Source: Saksenaea vasiformis B4078
Lineage: Eukaryota; Mucoromycota; Mucoromycetes; Mucorales; Saksenaeaceae
Assembly: GCA_000697055.1 (NCBI GenBank)
Contig: JNDT01001781.1
Location: 62,001 to 126,000 of the forward strand
Length of the DNA: 64,000 nt
Direction: 5' to 3'
Part shown: positions 47,268 to 57,428 of the stretch, one piece after another
How positions within the stretch are numbered: the first letter of the stretch is position 1
Layout: every line of letters starts with the position of its first letter
Position numbers and translations under genes: made by a program
Notes under the pieces: model-generated
Database searches by the model: none
What the model saw: the letters and a program-made list of their open reading frames with translations, nothing else
What the model was told of the DNA's origin: nothing

Positions 47268-49889
47268 AGTAACGAAGGTTTTCGCTTTAAAATGTTGAAG
47301 ATATATAGAGAAGAAGCGTAGTGATGAAGATAGTCGTAGAAAGGGGGTTGTGGGGCCGTTCAGTAAATGACGAAACGAGCGGCCGTGTATGTTGCTTGTA
47401 GATAACTTGTTAAATAGAACGATAGAAACAAAAAGAAAAGGAAGTAAAAACAAAATCAGATTTGAGTTGACCTTTTTATGTTTTTCTATTGTTTGTTGCC
47501 GGAAAACCTTTTCATAGGCTATACATTTTTGACTTTTGTGCAATGTATGACACAACCACGTTGCGCGTTTTTCCTTTTTCTTTTGGTTCCGCGCCTATTC
47601 GTCGGCAAGAAAGGTAACACGCCCATGACGTAGCCAATGTACAAATCGGACGTATGCTAAAATGGATTCGCTATTCTTTGCGCTGGGTTTTTCTGCAAAA
47701 AATCGATTGATGCCACGGGAGCCAATAAGATGCCTATTACAGTAATGGTTCATGAGAGAGATCCGATAACCATTTCTTTTTTTATAAAAAGTAATTATAA
47801 ATGTTTGCCCTTCTTGGATAATATTGCTGCTTTGGTTTGTTGCGCCAATTTAAATGAACTTCCTTACAGTACGTCCCTGAAAAAAGAAAAAAATTGCACA
47901 GGGACAACAGCAAAAGGGTAGCTAAGCTACAAATCCGCTGCACACATGTTATCCTTCATTTGCATAACTACCTCAAACACCACTTACTGTTTCCGGTTTT
48001 CTGTACGACGGTTGTACTTTTTCTCCTCCGGTGACAAAGCGCCGTGTATCCCGATGAACGGTCGGAAATTCAGTAGGCCAATTTAGCATTCTGCATCGAC
48101 CGACTTATTAGTTCAATATGCCCTCCTATGATACGGCTTTGCTAACTATCCACCACTGTTGTATGCCCTGCTACTGACTCTCAAACAATCGGCTGTGCTA
48201 CCCTATTGTATGCACATGATCGGTTTGAGACGCACCAAGTTTCCCTTTTTTTGGGTGCGTCGGCGTTCGTTCCAGGTACGGGCCTTGTTATATGTGCAGA
48301 GTGCATTATTGCTTGGCTAAACGTTTTCCAGGGTGTCCCAAACTTTTTTAATGCAGCGATAAATATAGCTCTTACTCAATATCGGAATGATGAAAGGTCT
48401 GACAAAAGAGCAGTTGACGATCTCCCATTAAGGTCTAAGTAAGCGAATTCACGTTCCCTGGTTAACAACAATGGTAACTACTTGGCACTGAAACCATGGA
48501 CGCAAAGATCATGTTATTCAGTTGTCCAACCAAGAGAATCCATACGTTGCAACCGTTTGCCTTTGTGAGAAGAAGGCTTCACATTTTTTGGGGGACGCTG
48601 TCTAGACGGTGTTGATATGCCAAGATTTATTATTGCATTAAGCAGTATGTGTACACTTTTATAGCTGGACTATTGCATTGGTCATTGTCGTACACAAGTG
48701 TGGTGACCACGTTACATCAAGCGCAATAACTACGGTGAACCCTTATGCATCGGAGGACGGTGTGACCTTGTTTCATACCAACGTTTACTGGATCTTGAAT
48801 ATGTTCCCGTCAGCTAGGCATTGGTTTTACGTTCTATTGAATGGATTTTGCGCCCGGAAGTGGTTCACGAATGGATAGCCTGAATTTTGCATTGGAATTG
48901 TCCCATGTATCAGTGGTGGATTTCTCAACGCCATGCTTAGGCTCTTGTTTTCTTCTTCACCGTATCCCCGGTAGGAACCGGGGTTGACCATACATACGGA
49001 TCACCCATGCCTTTCGGCCTATTGTTTAGACTCATGTCGTTAAACGATGAACCGCTTGCAGGCCGCGCCCAAACCCAACTCGCCGTCCCGATCAGTCAAA
49101 ATACGGGGCAGGTTTCTGCTCAAGGCAAGCAGTACCCTCTGAGAGGCAACTAAATCGATGGCAAAGCATCCTGTTTAGTAACCATGAATGAACCTTTGCT
49201 TCTTTGTATAGAAATCTCTGTTTTCACCAGAGGAATCAAGTTGATGTAAGTAAGCACGAATTTGTCGCCAATGCATGTACTGCAATTGGACATGCAGCTT
49301 CTCAATGCGTTAATCGACTAATGCATGACATGGGGTATGCTGTCGATTCTAGAGGCTAAAGAAATGGTGTCAGTAGAATGCCAATCCCCAAAACCATTGT
49401 TATATGGCGAAATTGGCTTGATAACAGACAGCTGAGTCTGATGAGATTGTACAAAAGACTAAAATGAAAATGCTTGGCGCTTCATCAGCTCGTCCGTATT
49501 CGACAGTTACAGGATGAAGATGCTTCCCAGGCTTCCACTCATTGCATCCTATCCATTATAAGTACCGGGTAGCGGAGCAACAATGCAGTACCGCAGCAAT
49601 TAGCTGGAATGACAAGAAGATGCATATACAAAAATAGCTCGCATATTTTTAGTGCTTCTACCATTTTTTTTCCGCCAATAACCGGGATTACAATCTCTCC
49701 GTAATACCATTTACTACTGTGTACTATCTGTAAAGAATAATAACTACTTGCATCGATATGAAAGCGAAGATAACCTCCTCCTCTTGGCACCAGCTTAGCA
49801 CGAGGTTATCCTATTCAAACAGCGATGTTCCGAGTGTGAATTTAATCAAGCGATACTGACACAAGCAACTACCTCTTTCTTTACTTTCA
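47268..49889. other. Gene-poor spacer with repeat remnants
   Basis: About 2.6 kb with no supportable gene. It contains the CATGGACGCA marker at 48495-48504 and a second, inverted piece near 48826-48855 (TTCTATTGAATGGATTTTGC). Both resemble the dispersed repeat but are eroded. It marks the border between the conserved gene block and the Sel1 block. Confidence 0.5.
48495..48525 (+). repeat. Dispersed short repeat, eroded copy
   Basis: CATGGACGCAAAGATCATGT then TATTCAGTTG. It retains the exact 10-base marker; the rest has diverged. Confidence 0.45.
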
Positions 49890-51395
49890 ATGGATTCCTA
49901 TAGCACAGCGAACAATTTATCAACTCATGTTAGTCATGGAGACGCGGTTTCGCAAACGAAGTCTGAAAAAGACATTTACAACAACGAGAATAGAGTTGAT
50001 GCGAATAGTAGCAAAGCAGAACAAACAGCTGTTCGCGAGGAAACTGTAGGACCTCGAGATGTACACAACCACGAGGACGATGTGGAGCGATGTTCCAATA
50101 GGGACGTTGTTCTGGATAAGAATTCAGACTACAGCAGCGACGAAGGGTCGCAGGTGAAGCTTGGCGCGAAATACTACCATGGAATAGGCATGGATAAGGA
50201 CTATGACAACGCAGTGGAATATTACAGAAAGAAGGCTAGTCAGGGAAATGCCGATGCTCAAATGAAGCTTGGAGACATGTACTATGACGGACGAGGCGTA
50301 CACCGAAACTATTCTATGGCAGCCATTTGGTATAGAAAGGCAGCTGATCAAGGACATGGCGTGGCGCAATACAAACTTGGATATATGTATTACCAAGGGA
50401 TAGGTGTAGAGGAAAATGAAGACAAAGCAGAAGAATTATATTGCAAAGCGAGCGAATGGTGTAAACACGCGGCTGATAACGGAAATGAAGACGCGCAATT
50501 CACACTCGGTGAAATGTACTGTTATGGACGTTGTGTTGAGGAAGATGAAAAGGAAGCATTTGAATGGTACAAGAAAGGCGCGGATCAAGGAAATGATGAC
50601 GCGCAGAAAGCGCTCGGAGATATGTACTTCAGTGGATGGGGTGTGGAACAAGATAAAGACAAGGCGTTTGAATGGTACAAAAAGGCAGCTGATCGAGGAA
50701 ATGAAAGGGCACAAATCGAACTTGGACATATGTACTCCAGTGGGCGGGGCGTGAAGGAAGACAAAAACGTGGTCATGGAATGGTACAAAAAAGCAGCGGA
50801 TCAGGGAGATGAACATGCGCAAAGCCTGCTTGGCAGTATTTACTATTATGGAAAAGGCAGAAAGAAAGATATCAACAAAGCGATTGAGTTTTACAACAAG
50901 TCTGCAGACCAAGGGAATGAATTTACGCAAATGCAACTTGGAGACATTTACAGAAATGGAAAGAAAGTGAAGAAAGACATCGATAAAGCGATCGAATGGT
51001 ACAACAAATCAGCATATCAAGGAAATCGTTACGCGCAAATCATATTAGCCGACATGTACAGATATGGACATGATGTAGAGAAAGATATCAAAAAAGCAGT
51101 TAAATGGTACAGAAAATTAGCAGATCAAGGACAAGAATATGGACAAATTGTACTGGGCGACATGTACAAAAATGGAGACGGTGTAGAGAAAGACATCAAC
51201 GAAGCCATTGAATGGTATAAAAAAGCCGCGGGCCAGGGGAACGAAGAGATGATGATTGTACTTGGGGATATCTACTGTCATGGAGATGGTGTCAATGAAG
51301 ATATTGATCAAGCGATTGCGTGGTACAAACAAGCAGCAGATAACGGAAGTACTGATGCGCAATTGAGACTGAAAGATCTACGGAAAGAACTATAG
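49890..51395 (+). CDS. Sel1-like repeat protein 1
   Basis: Sel1-like repeats are 36-residue TPR-related helix pairs that build curved scaffolds for protein binding; Sel1L/Hrd3 in ERAD and Chs4-type fungal adaptors are known users. This single-exon gene gives 501 aa. Residues 1-75 are Asn/Ser/Glu-rich and disordered (starting MDSYSTANNLSTHV). Eleven repeats follow, such as AQMKLGDMYYDGRGV with AAIWYRKAADQGHGV. Repeat 3 is a 43-residue variant with an inserted CKASEWC. No signal peptide or transmembrane segment. No intron is needed, unlike the conserved genes to its left. The partner and process are unknown. The 5' flank is homologous to that of the next Sel1 gene, supporting this start. Confidence 0.93.
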   Translation: MDSYSTANNLSTHVSHGDAVSQTKSEKDIYNNENRVDANSSKAEQTAVREETVGPRDVHNHEDDVERCSNRDVVLDKNSDYSSDEGSQVKLGAKYYHGIGMDKDYDNAVEYYRKKASQGNADAQMKLGDMYYDGRGVHRNYSMAAIWYRKAADQGHGVAQYKLGYMYYQGIGVEENEDKAEELYCKASEWCKHAADNGNEDAQFTLGEMYCYGRCVEEDEKEAFEWYKKGADQGNDDAQKALGDMYFSGWGVEQDKDKAFEWYKKAADRGNERAQIELGHMYSSGRGVKEDKNVVMEWYKKAADQGDEHAQSLLGSIYYYGKGRKKDINKAIEFYNKSADQGNEFTQMQLGDIYRNGKKVKKDIDKAIEWYNKSAYQGNRYAQIILADMYRYGHDVEKDIKKAVKWYRKLADQGQEYGQIVLGDMYKNGDGVEKDINEAIEWYKKAAGQGNEEMMIVLGDIYCHGDGVNEDIDQAIAWYKQAADNGSTDAQLRLKDLRKEL

Positions 51396-51607
51396 AGGAT
51401 CGATTAGATAATAAAAGATATATCTTATCTTCCATAACTCTCAGATTGTCGAAATACGACAATGAGCACTCCCAGCGGTAGTGAAGATTGGGAGAATCGG
51501 TCAATCATACTGTTAGCAAGTCATAAAAAATTTACAACAGTTACGGTACGCTAAGGTCTGACGTTCAATAGCGTTAGGGGAAATGGGGGATATGCTCTAT
51601 TTATATC

Positions 51608-52824
51608 TAGCTGGCAAGGTCAAGATTAAAGCGCTCGTCGTAGAGCTTCCATTGAGAAAACACTGACGGGTGTTTTGTCCACTACAAAAGGAAAAAATAG
51701 ATGTTATACATAAATAAAACTGAGTCAAATACATACTTGAGCTAGATGCTTTTTTTTACGATGATTCTCACCGTTGGAATCGGTAGTTATATTTTGACAG
51801 CATGTTGGCCGGTCGTCTTTTCCTAAGAGAATACATGATGGAAAAGAAAAAATTGAAGTGATGGAAAAAAAACAAAAATTGTTATGCAGAGCTTCAAAGC
51901 GACTGGTCTGATTGTACCTGACATCATTTATGCGAAGAACGTCGTTTCTTTGATCCTTATCTATATAGAATACAGCCAGCAAAACGCAATTAGTATGTCA
52001 TCCTATAATCATTCTTCTTGGCGGTTTCCGTTCTGGAAGTTACCCTGCTTTAATCTTTTTTTTTTTTCGGAGAGATTGATCCGATTATCTTGTATAAAGA
52101 GACATGTTGCAAGAATAAATACGTATTGCAAAGGAAGACTTGGAGGAGAAAACTGTTGCTGACTGGATTATATGTGCTCTTGGAAGAAAATTCCACACAC
52201 TTAGGTTGAAAACGATCGCTACTGTCTAATAACACAAAAGTTTCTAAAAAGGATACCATTGTTTCTTCGTTCGATGAGAGATGATACGTGACGCGTGAAT
52301 ACACAGCATTCACTCAAATTTTGGGCATTCCGGGAAATCTAGTCACCTCCAATGGCAAGCGCGTGGCATGATGAAGCTGAAGTAAACATTTTAAAAGTTT
52401 CAGGCGCAAAGAAAACTTACAGATGCAAAGAAAAAGTTCGCTCCAAGAAGTAGTTAGAATTCCGTATTAGGTAGCCAACAGCGTCGCGATATTTCAGATC
52501 GATGAATTTATAAAATAGTTTAGGATTAGCTGCAGTTATCTTATGGGAAAGAATTAGAAAAAGGCAGAGAAGGAGACGGTGAATAATATACTTTTTAATT
52601 GATAATGCTTGGTATGTGTCATTCGATGTTGAGGAAAGTTCACTCCAAAAAGTGCTTGGACCTCCGCTGCGCTCTGGTAAGCATTTTTGTTCGTTCACTT
52701 CCCGTCTGGCATAGCAAGGTGAATAGGCAGATAAATGAATAGCTTTGAAGATACAGATGGGTGAAGGACAAAATTGCTGGGGAATCAGAAAGATTTTCTC
52801 CTCTGTAAGGACCTGAATGGCCAT
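51608..52824 (-). CDS. Unassigned multi-exon candidate behind Sel1 gene 1
   Basis: A 135-codon open stretch (52824-52417) ends at a perfect GTAAGT donor after YFLERTFSLH. Further segments with plausible acceptors and donors follow: SSNEETMVSFLETFVLLDSS (about 52255), DKDQRNDVLRINDV (about 51960), and GKDDRPTCCQN joined to a final WTKHPSVFSQWKLYDERF with stop at 51608. I do not recognise any of it, and the true 5' end is unknown. It could be a real orphan gene, a decayed gene or chance. It is tail-to-tail with Sel1 gene 1. Confidence 0.25.
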
Positions 52825-53423
52825 GTCAGGCCAGGAAGTTGACCCAAGATCTGGCAGGCTGTGTTAATTTGGCCCTTATCTGGTCTAAAGCCAATGGTCT
52901 AGCCTTTAATGCACCAGGCCATCCCGAGGCCATCCCGAGTTCCGTGCACAAAAACAATCAAAAATGGCCACTTCAATTCTAACAGATGACCTATGGAAGC
53001 TGTTCACAACCCATATCTAAATCTTTTGTTACTTTGCGTTCTCTGCACCGTAACTGAATACTCATCTGCCTGCTTCCGGCCCTCCAATGAGAACTGAGTA
53101 TGGATACAACGGCTTTTTATCTTATTAAAGTGATTGAAAATACATGAGGCTTGTATGAAGAACAGGTATTGCAACTCCAAACAAACAAACAAACGTGCGT
53201 AGAATTCCTGTACAGAACGTACACACGTTTCGCTATACAACTTTCATACAATGAGGAACTATAGACAGCAGTAGTCCCTGCAAATCGACAATGAGCCTGT
53301 TGTTAATGTCCCTTGTCAAAGTTATACATTAGTTCTACCGGAATGAAATTGGCACTTGTCATATTAGACTTCGGCTTCGTATGACCTTGCGCGATTCGAG
53401 CGGCGCTTCTCCGAGCATTCCGG
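52825..53423. other. Intergenic upstream of Sel1 gene 2
   Basis: About 0.6 kb with a tandem GGCCATCCCGA duplication near 52917-52939 and no supportable gene. The last about 50 bases before the Sel1 gene 2 start region align with the 5' flanks of the other Sel1 genes. Confidence 0.5.
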
Positions 53424-56400
53424 TTGACTAAGAGGTGCCAGGCTGTAACATCACTTTGTTTCTTTACTTTGATGTTCTCTTACCACGCGGAACACCATGC
53501 GGTCAACGATATGGCCAATCAGCACAATGACTCTGGATACAGCAATGTGAATGAAGACTACGGCACAAGGATTGCTCTGCATAAAGCATCGGCTGAGCAA
53601 GGCAACGAAGACATGCAACTTCACCTTGGAAACATGTACTATTACGGGTTTGACGTAGATAAGGACTGGAATGAAGCGGCTAGATGGTACGAAAAGGCCG
53701 CGAATAATGGTAACGAATGGGCGCAGCTCATGTTGGGTGATATATACCGTCAACATGTTCCTATGGATGATGACGATTGTCTTACAGCGATTGAGTGGTA
53801 CAAAAAAGCAGCCGACCAGAACAACAGCGATGCACAAATCAAGCTTGGAGATATATACTACAATGGACAAGGCGTACGTCAAAACTATTCCACAGCAGCG
53901 ATATGGTATAGGAAAGCAGCTGATCAGGGCAATGGCGATGCGCAAATCAAGCTTGGAGATATGTACGAACGCGGGCGAGGCATACGCCGAAGCCATTCTA
54001 AAGCTTTTGAATGGTACAGAAGCGCAGCAAATCAGGGTAGTCGTGATGCTCAAGAAAAGCTTGGAGATATGTACAGAAACGGACATGGAGTAAATGTCGA
54101 CCTGAACAAAGCAGCCGAATGGTACAAAAAAGCGGGAGTTCAAGGCAATAGCAATGCGCAAACCAAGCTTGGGGATATGTATAAATATGGGCGAGGTGTA
54201 CGTCAAAACTGCTCCAAAGCAATTGATTGGTACCAAAAAGCAGCAGGTTATGGTAATGGCGATGCAACTACAAGACTTGGACATATGTATCGCTACGGAC
54301 ACGGTGTACGTCAAGATCATTCCGAAGCAGTCAAATGGTACAAAGAAGCCGCAGAGCAGAACCACAAGATCGGCCAACATAACCTTGGACAGATGTATTG
54401 GCTTGGGAACGGTGTGGAGGAAGACAAGGACAAAGCGAGAGAACTGTGGTCCGAGGCAATTGAATGGTGCAGAGATGCGGCAGATCACGGAAATAAAGAT
54501 GCTCAAAAAACACTAGGTGACATTTATTATTATGGATGGCATGAGCCGAAGGACATCAGCAAAGCAATTGAATGGTACACCAAAGTAGCAGAAAAAGGTG
54601 ATGAATATACACAAAGCTTGCTTGGCGATATATACTGCCACGGGTGGGATGCGACGAAAAACGTCAAGAAAGCCGTTAAATGGTACAACAGAGCAGCAGA
54701 GCATGGATATCAAAGCATGCAAATTAGACTTGGAAATATGTATTATCACGGGTGGGATGTGGCAAAAAATGTCGACGAAGCAATTAGATGGTATAAGAAA
54801 GCAGCAGACCAGGGACATGGAGGTATGCAAGTTAGGCTTGGAGATATGTTCTTTTATGGAAAGGATGTAGCGAGAGATATTGATGCGTCTGTCGAATGGT
54901 ACAGTAAAGCGGCAGACCAAGGGAATGAGGAAATACAAATAAGGCTTGGGGATATGTACAGAAATGGAACCAATGTAGATATGGACATTAACAAAGCCAT
55001 CGAATGGTACAGCAAAGCAGCGGAGCAAGGAAATCAGTTGATACAAACGAAGCTTGGCGATATGTACAGAAATGGAGATAAAATGGATATCGATCTGAAC
55101 AAAGCAGCGGGATGGTACAAAAAAGCGGCTGTCCAGGGTAACAGTGATGCGCAGGTGAAACTAGGAGATATGCACAGATATGGACGAGGCGTGCAAAGAG
55201 ACTACACCAGAGCAGTCGAATGGTATCGAAAAGCGGCTGATAAAGGCCATGCTGGTGCAATGGCAGAACTTGGACATATGTACAGATATGGGCAAGTCGT
55301 GCCTCAAGACGATTCGGAAGCAGTGAGGTGGTACAGGGCGGCCGTGGATCAGAAACACATGATTGCACAATACAGCCTTGGACAAATGTACTGGCTGGGA
55401 AACGGCGTGGAGGAAGACAAAGACATAGCGAGAACACTGTGGTCTGGTGCATTCGAGTGGTGCAGACATGCGGCTGATCGCGGGGATGAAGATGCGCAAA
55501 AAGCACTAGGAGATGTGTATTATTATGGATGGGATGTGATAAAGGATGTCAACAAAGCGATTGAATGTTACAGCAAAGCAGCAGACAGAGGAGATGAAGA
55601 AATGCAAGTCAGGCTTGGAGATATATACAGATCTGGAGATGGGATAAATATCGACCTTAAAAGAGCGGTCAGATGGTACAAAAAAGCAGGAGTTCAAGGT
55701 AACTGCGATGCACAAACCAAGCTTGGAGATATGTACAGATGTGGACGAGGAGTACGCCAAAACTACGCGAAAGCAATTGAATGGTATCAAAAAGCAGCAG
55801 ATCATGGCAATGCCGATGCACAGACAAAACTTGGACATATGTACAGATATGGACAGGGGGTAGGTCAAGATAATTTCAAAGCAGTCAAATGGTACAGCAA
55901 GGCTGCGGATCAAGACCACAAGGTTGGACAATATAGCCTCGGACAAATGTATTGGCTGGGAAGCGGTGTAGGCAAAGACGAAAACAAAGCGGGAACATTG
56001 TGGTCTAGTGCGCTTGAACGGTGCAGGGATGCGGCTGATCGCGGGAATGAAGATGCGCAGAAAACGCTAGGAGATGTGTACTATTATGGATGGGATGTGA
56101 CAAAGGATATTAGAAGGGCGATTGCATGGTATAGCAAAGCAGCGGAACAGGGAAATGTATTGATACAGGTCCGACTTGCCGATATGTATTATTATGGATG
56201 GGATGTGAGACAGGATATCAACAAAGCAATCGAATGGTATAAGAAAGCAGCTAATCAGGGAGATGAGGAGACACAAATCAGGCTTGGTGATATCTACAGA
56301 GACGGGAGCAATGTGAACATCAACGCCAGTATCGCGATCAAGTGGTACATGAAAGCAGCCAATCAGGGCAGCAGTAACGCCCAAACCAGACTTGGAGACA

Positions 56401-57428
56401 TGTACTACAATGGCCGTGGTGTGAATAAAGACCACTGCAAAGCAGCTAGATGGTATCGAAAAGCAGCTTATCAGGGTAACAGTGATGCGCAGCTCAAGGT
56501 TGGAGACATATATCGCAGCGGGAAAGGTCCAAGTAAAAACTACCATAAAGCAATAAAATGGTACCGAAGAGCGGCTGATCAGAACAACGGCTGTGCACAA
56601 ATAAGGCTCGGAGATATGTATTACAATGGAGAAGGTGTTAAAAAAGACTGCCGTTCAGCTATTATATGGTACGGAAAGGCCGCGGATCAAAACTACGGAA
56701 TTGGGCAATATAAGCTTGGATATCTGTATCATTTTGGATGTGGAGTCGTTGAAGATCAGACCAAAGCAAGATATCTGTGGTCCGAAGCGGTTAAATGGTG
56801 CAAAGACGCAGCTGAATACGGGAATAGAGACGCGCAGAAGGCACTGGGAGATATGTACTGCAAGGGCTACGGAGTGAATATTGACAAAAACATAGCTATT
56901 CAATGGTACCAAGAAGCAGCGGATCAAGGAAGCGAAGACGCACAGATTCAACTTGGAGATATGTACAAGGATGCAGATGGCGTGAGGAGAGATGTCAGGA
57001 AAGCAGTCGAATGGTACCAAAAAGCAGTGAACCAAGGTAGTGAAAGGGGAATGATCAAACTCGGCGATATGTACAGAAATGGGTACGATATGAGAGCAGG
57101 TACCAGCAAGGCGATTGAATGGTACGAAAAGGCAGCTGATCACGGAAGTGAGTGGATAAAAGTCAAACTTGGAAACATGTACAGAGATGGAGAGGGCGTA
57201 CAGAAAGACATGAACAAAGCAATTGAATGGTACAACAAAGCAGCAGCTCAAGGAAACGTATCAACTATGATACTGCTTGGAGATATGTATTGCTGTGGAC
57301 ATGGTGTAAAGAAAGACATCAATGAAGCAATCGAATGGTACAAGAAAGCGGCAAATCAGGGAAGTCATACCGCAGAAGTGAGATCTAGAGACCTAGAAAA
57401 AGAAAGACAGATAATTGAAAGAAGCTAA
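53424..57428 (+). CDS. Sel1-like repeat protein 2 (giant, about 35 repeats)
   Basis: A single exon of 1334 codons. After about 45 N-terminal residues the protein is a nearly unbroken run of about 35 Sel1-like repeats (consensus LGDMYRNGxGV, DxxKAIEWYKKAADQGN). Long 43-residue variants with MYWLGNGVEEDKDKAREL then WSEAIEWC recur at about 54373, 55366, 55921 and 56704. They mark larger duplicated blocks: 54100-54540, 55090-55530 and 55650-56090 align with one another. The start is ambiguous. From 53424 the leader AVTSLCFFTLMFSY could act as a signal peptide. The Met at 53472 (MFSYHAEHH) aligns with the start of Sel1 protein 1, so I prefer it as ancestral. No introns, no extra domain. The role is presumably a scaffold or adaptor; the partner is unknown. 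Confidence 0.92.
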   Translation: MTKRCQAVTSLCFFTLMFSYHAEHHAVNDMANQHNDSGYSNVNEDYGTRIALHKASAEQGNEDMQLHLGNMYYYGFDVDKDWNEAARWYEKAANNGNEWAQLMLGDIYRQHVPMDDDDCLTAIEWYKKAADQNNSDAQIKLGDIYYNGQGVRQNYSTAAIWYRKAADQGNGDAQIKLGDMYERGRGIRRSHSKAFEWYRSAANQGSRDAQEKLGDMYRNGHGVNVDLNKAAEWYKKAGVQGNSNAQTKLGDMYKYGRGVRQNCSKAIDWYQKAAGYGNGDATTRLGHMYRYGHGVRQDHSEAVKWYKEAAEQNHKIGQHNLGQMYWLGNGVEEDKDKARELWSEAIEWCRDAADHGNKDAQKTLGDIYYYGWHEPKDISKAIEWYTKVAEKGDEYTQSLLGDIYCHGWDATKNVKKAVKWYNRAAEHGYQSMQIRLGNMYYHGWDVAKNVDEAIRWYKKAADQGHGGMQVRLGDMFFYGKDVARDIDASVEWYSKAADQGNEEIQIRLGDMYRNGTNVDMDINKAIEWYSKAAEQGNQLIQTKLGDMYRNGDKMDIDLNKAAGWYKKAAVQGNSDAQVKLGDMHRYGRGVQRDYTRAVEWYRKAADKGHAGAMAELGHMYRYGQVVPQDDSEAVRWYRAAVDQKHMIAQYSLGQMYWLGNGVEEDKDIARTLWSGAFEWCRHAADRGDEDAQKALGDVYYYGWDVIKDVNKAIECYSKAADRGDEEMQVRLGDIYRSGDGINIDLKRAVRWYKKAGVQGNCDAQTKLGDMYRCGRGVRQNYAKAIEWYQKAADHGNADAQTKLGHMYRYGQGVGQDNFKAVKWYSKAADQDHKVGQYSLGQMYWLGSGVGKDENKAGTLWSSALERCRDAADRGNEDAQKTLGDVYYYGWDVTKDIRRAIAWYSKAAEQGNVLIQVRLADMYYYGWDVRQDINKAIEWYKKAANQGDEETQIRLGDIYRDGSNVNINASIAIKWYMKAANQGSSNAQTRLGDMYYNGRGVNKDHCKAARWYRKAAYQGNSDAQLKVGDIYRSGKGPSKNYHKAIKWYRRAADQNNGCAQIRLGDMYYNGEGVKKDCRSAIIWYGKAADQNYGIGQYKLGYLYHFGCGVVEDQTKARYLWSEAVKWCKDAAEYGNRDAQKALGDMYCKGYGVNIDKNIAIQWYQEAADQGSEDAQIQLGDMYKDADGVRRDVRKAVEWYQKAVNQGSERGMIKLGDMYRNGYDMRAGTSKAIEWYEKAADHGSEWIKVKLGNMYRDGEGVQKDMNKAIEWYNKAAAQGNVSTMILLGDMYCCGHGVKKDINEAIEWYKKAANQGSHTAEVRSRDLEKERQIIERS

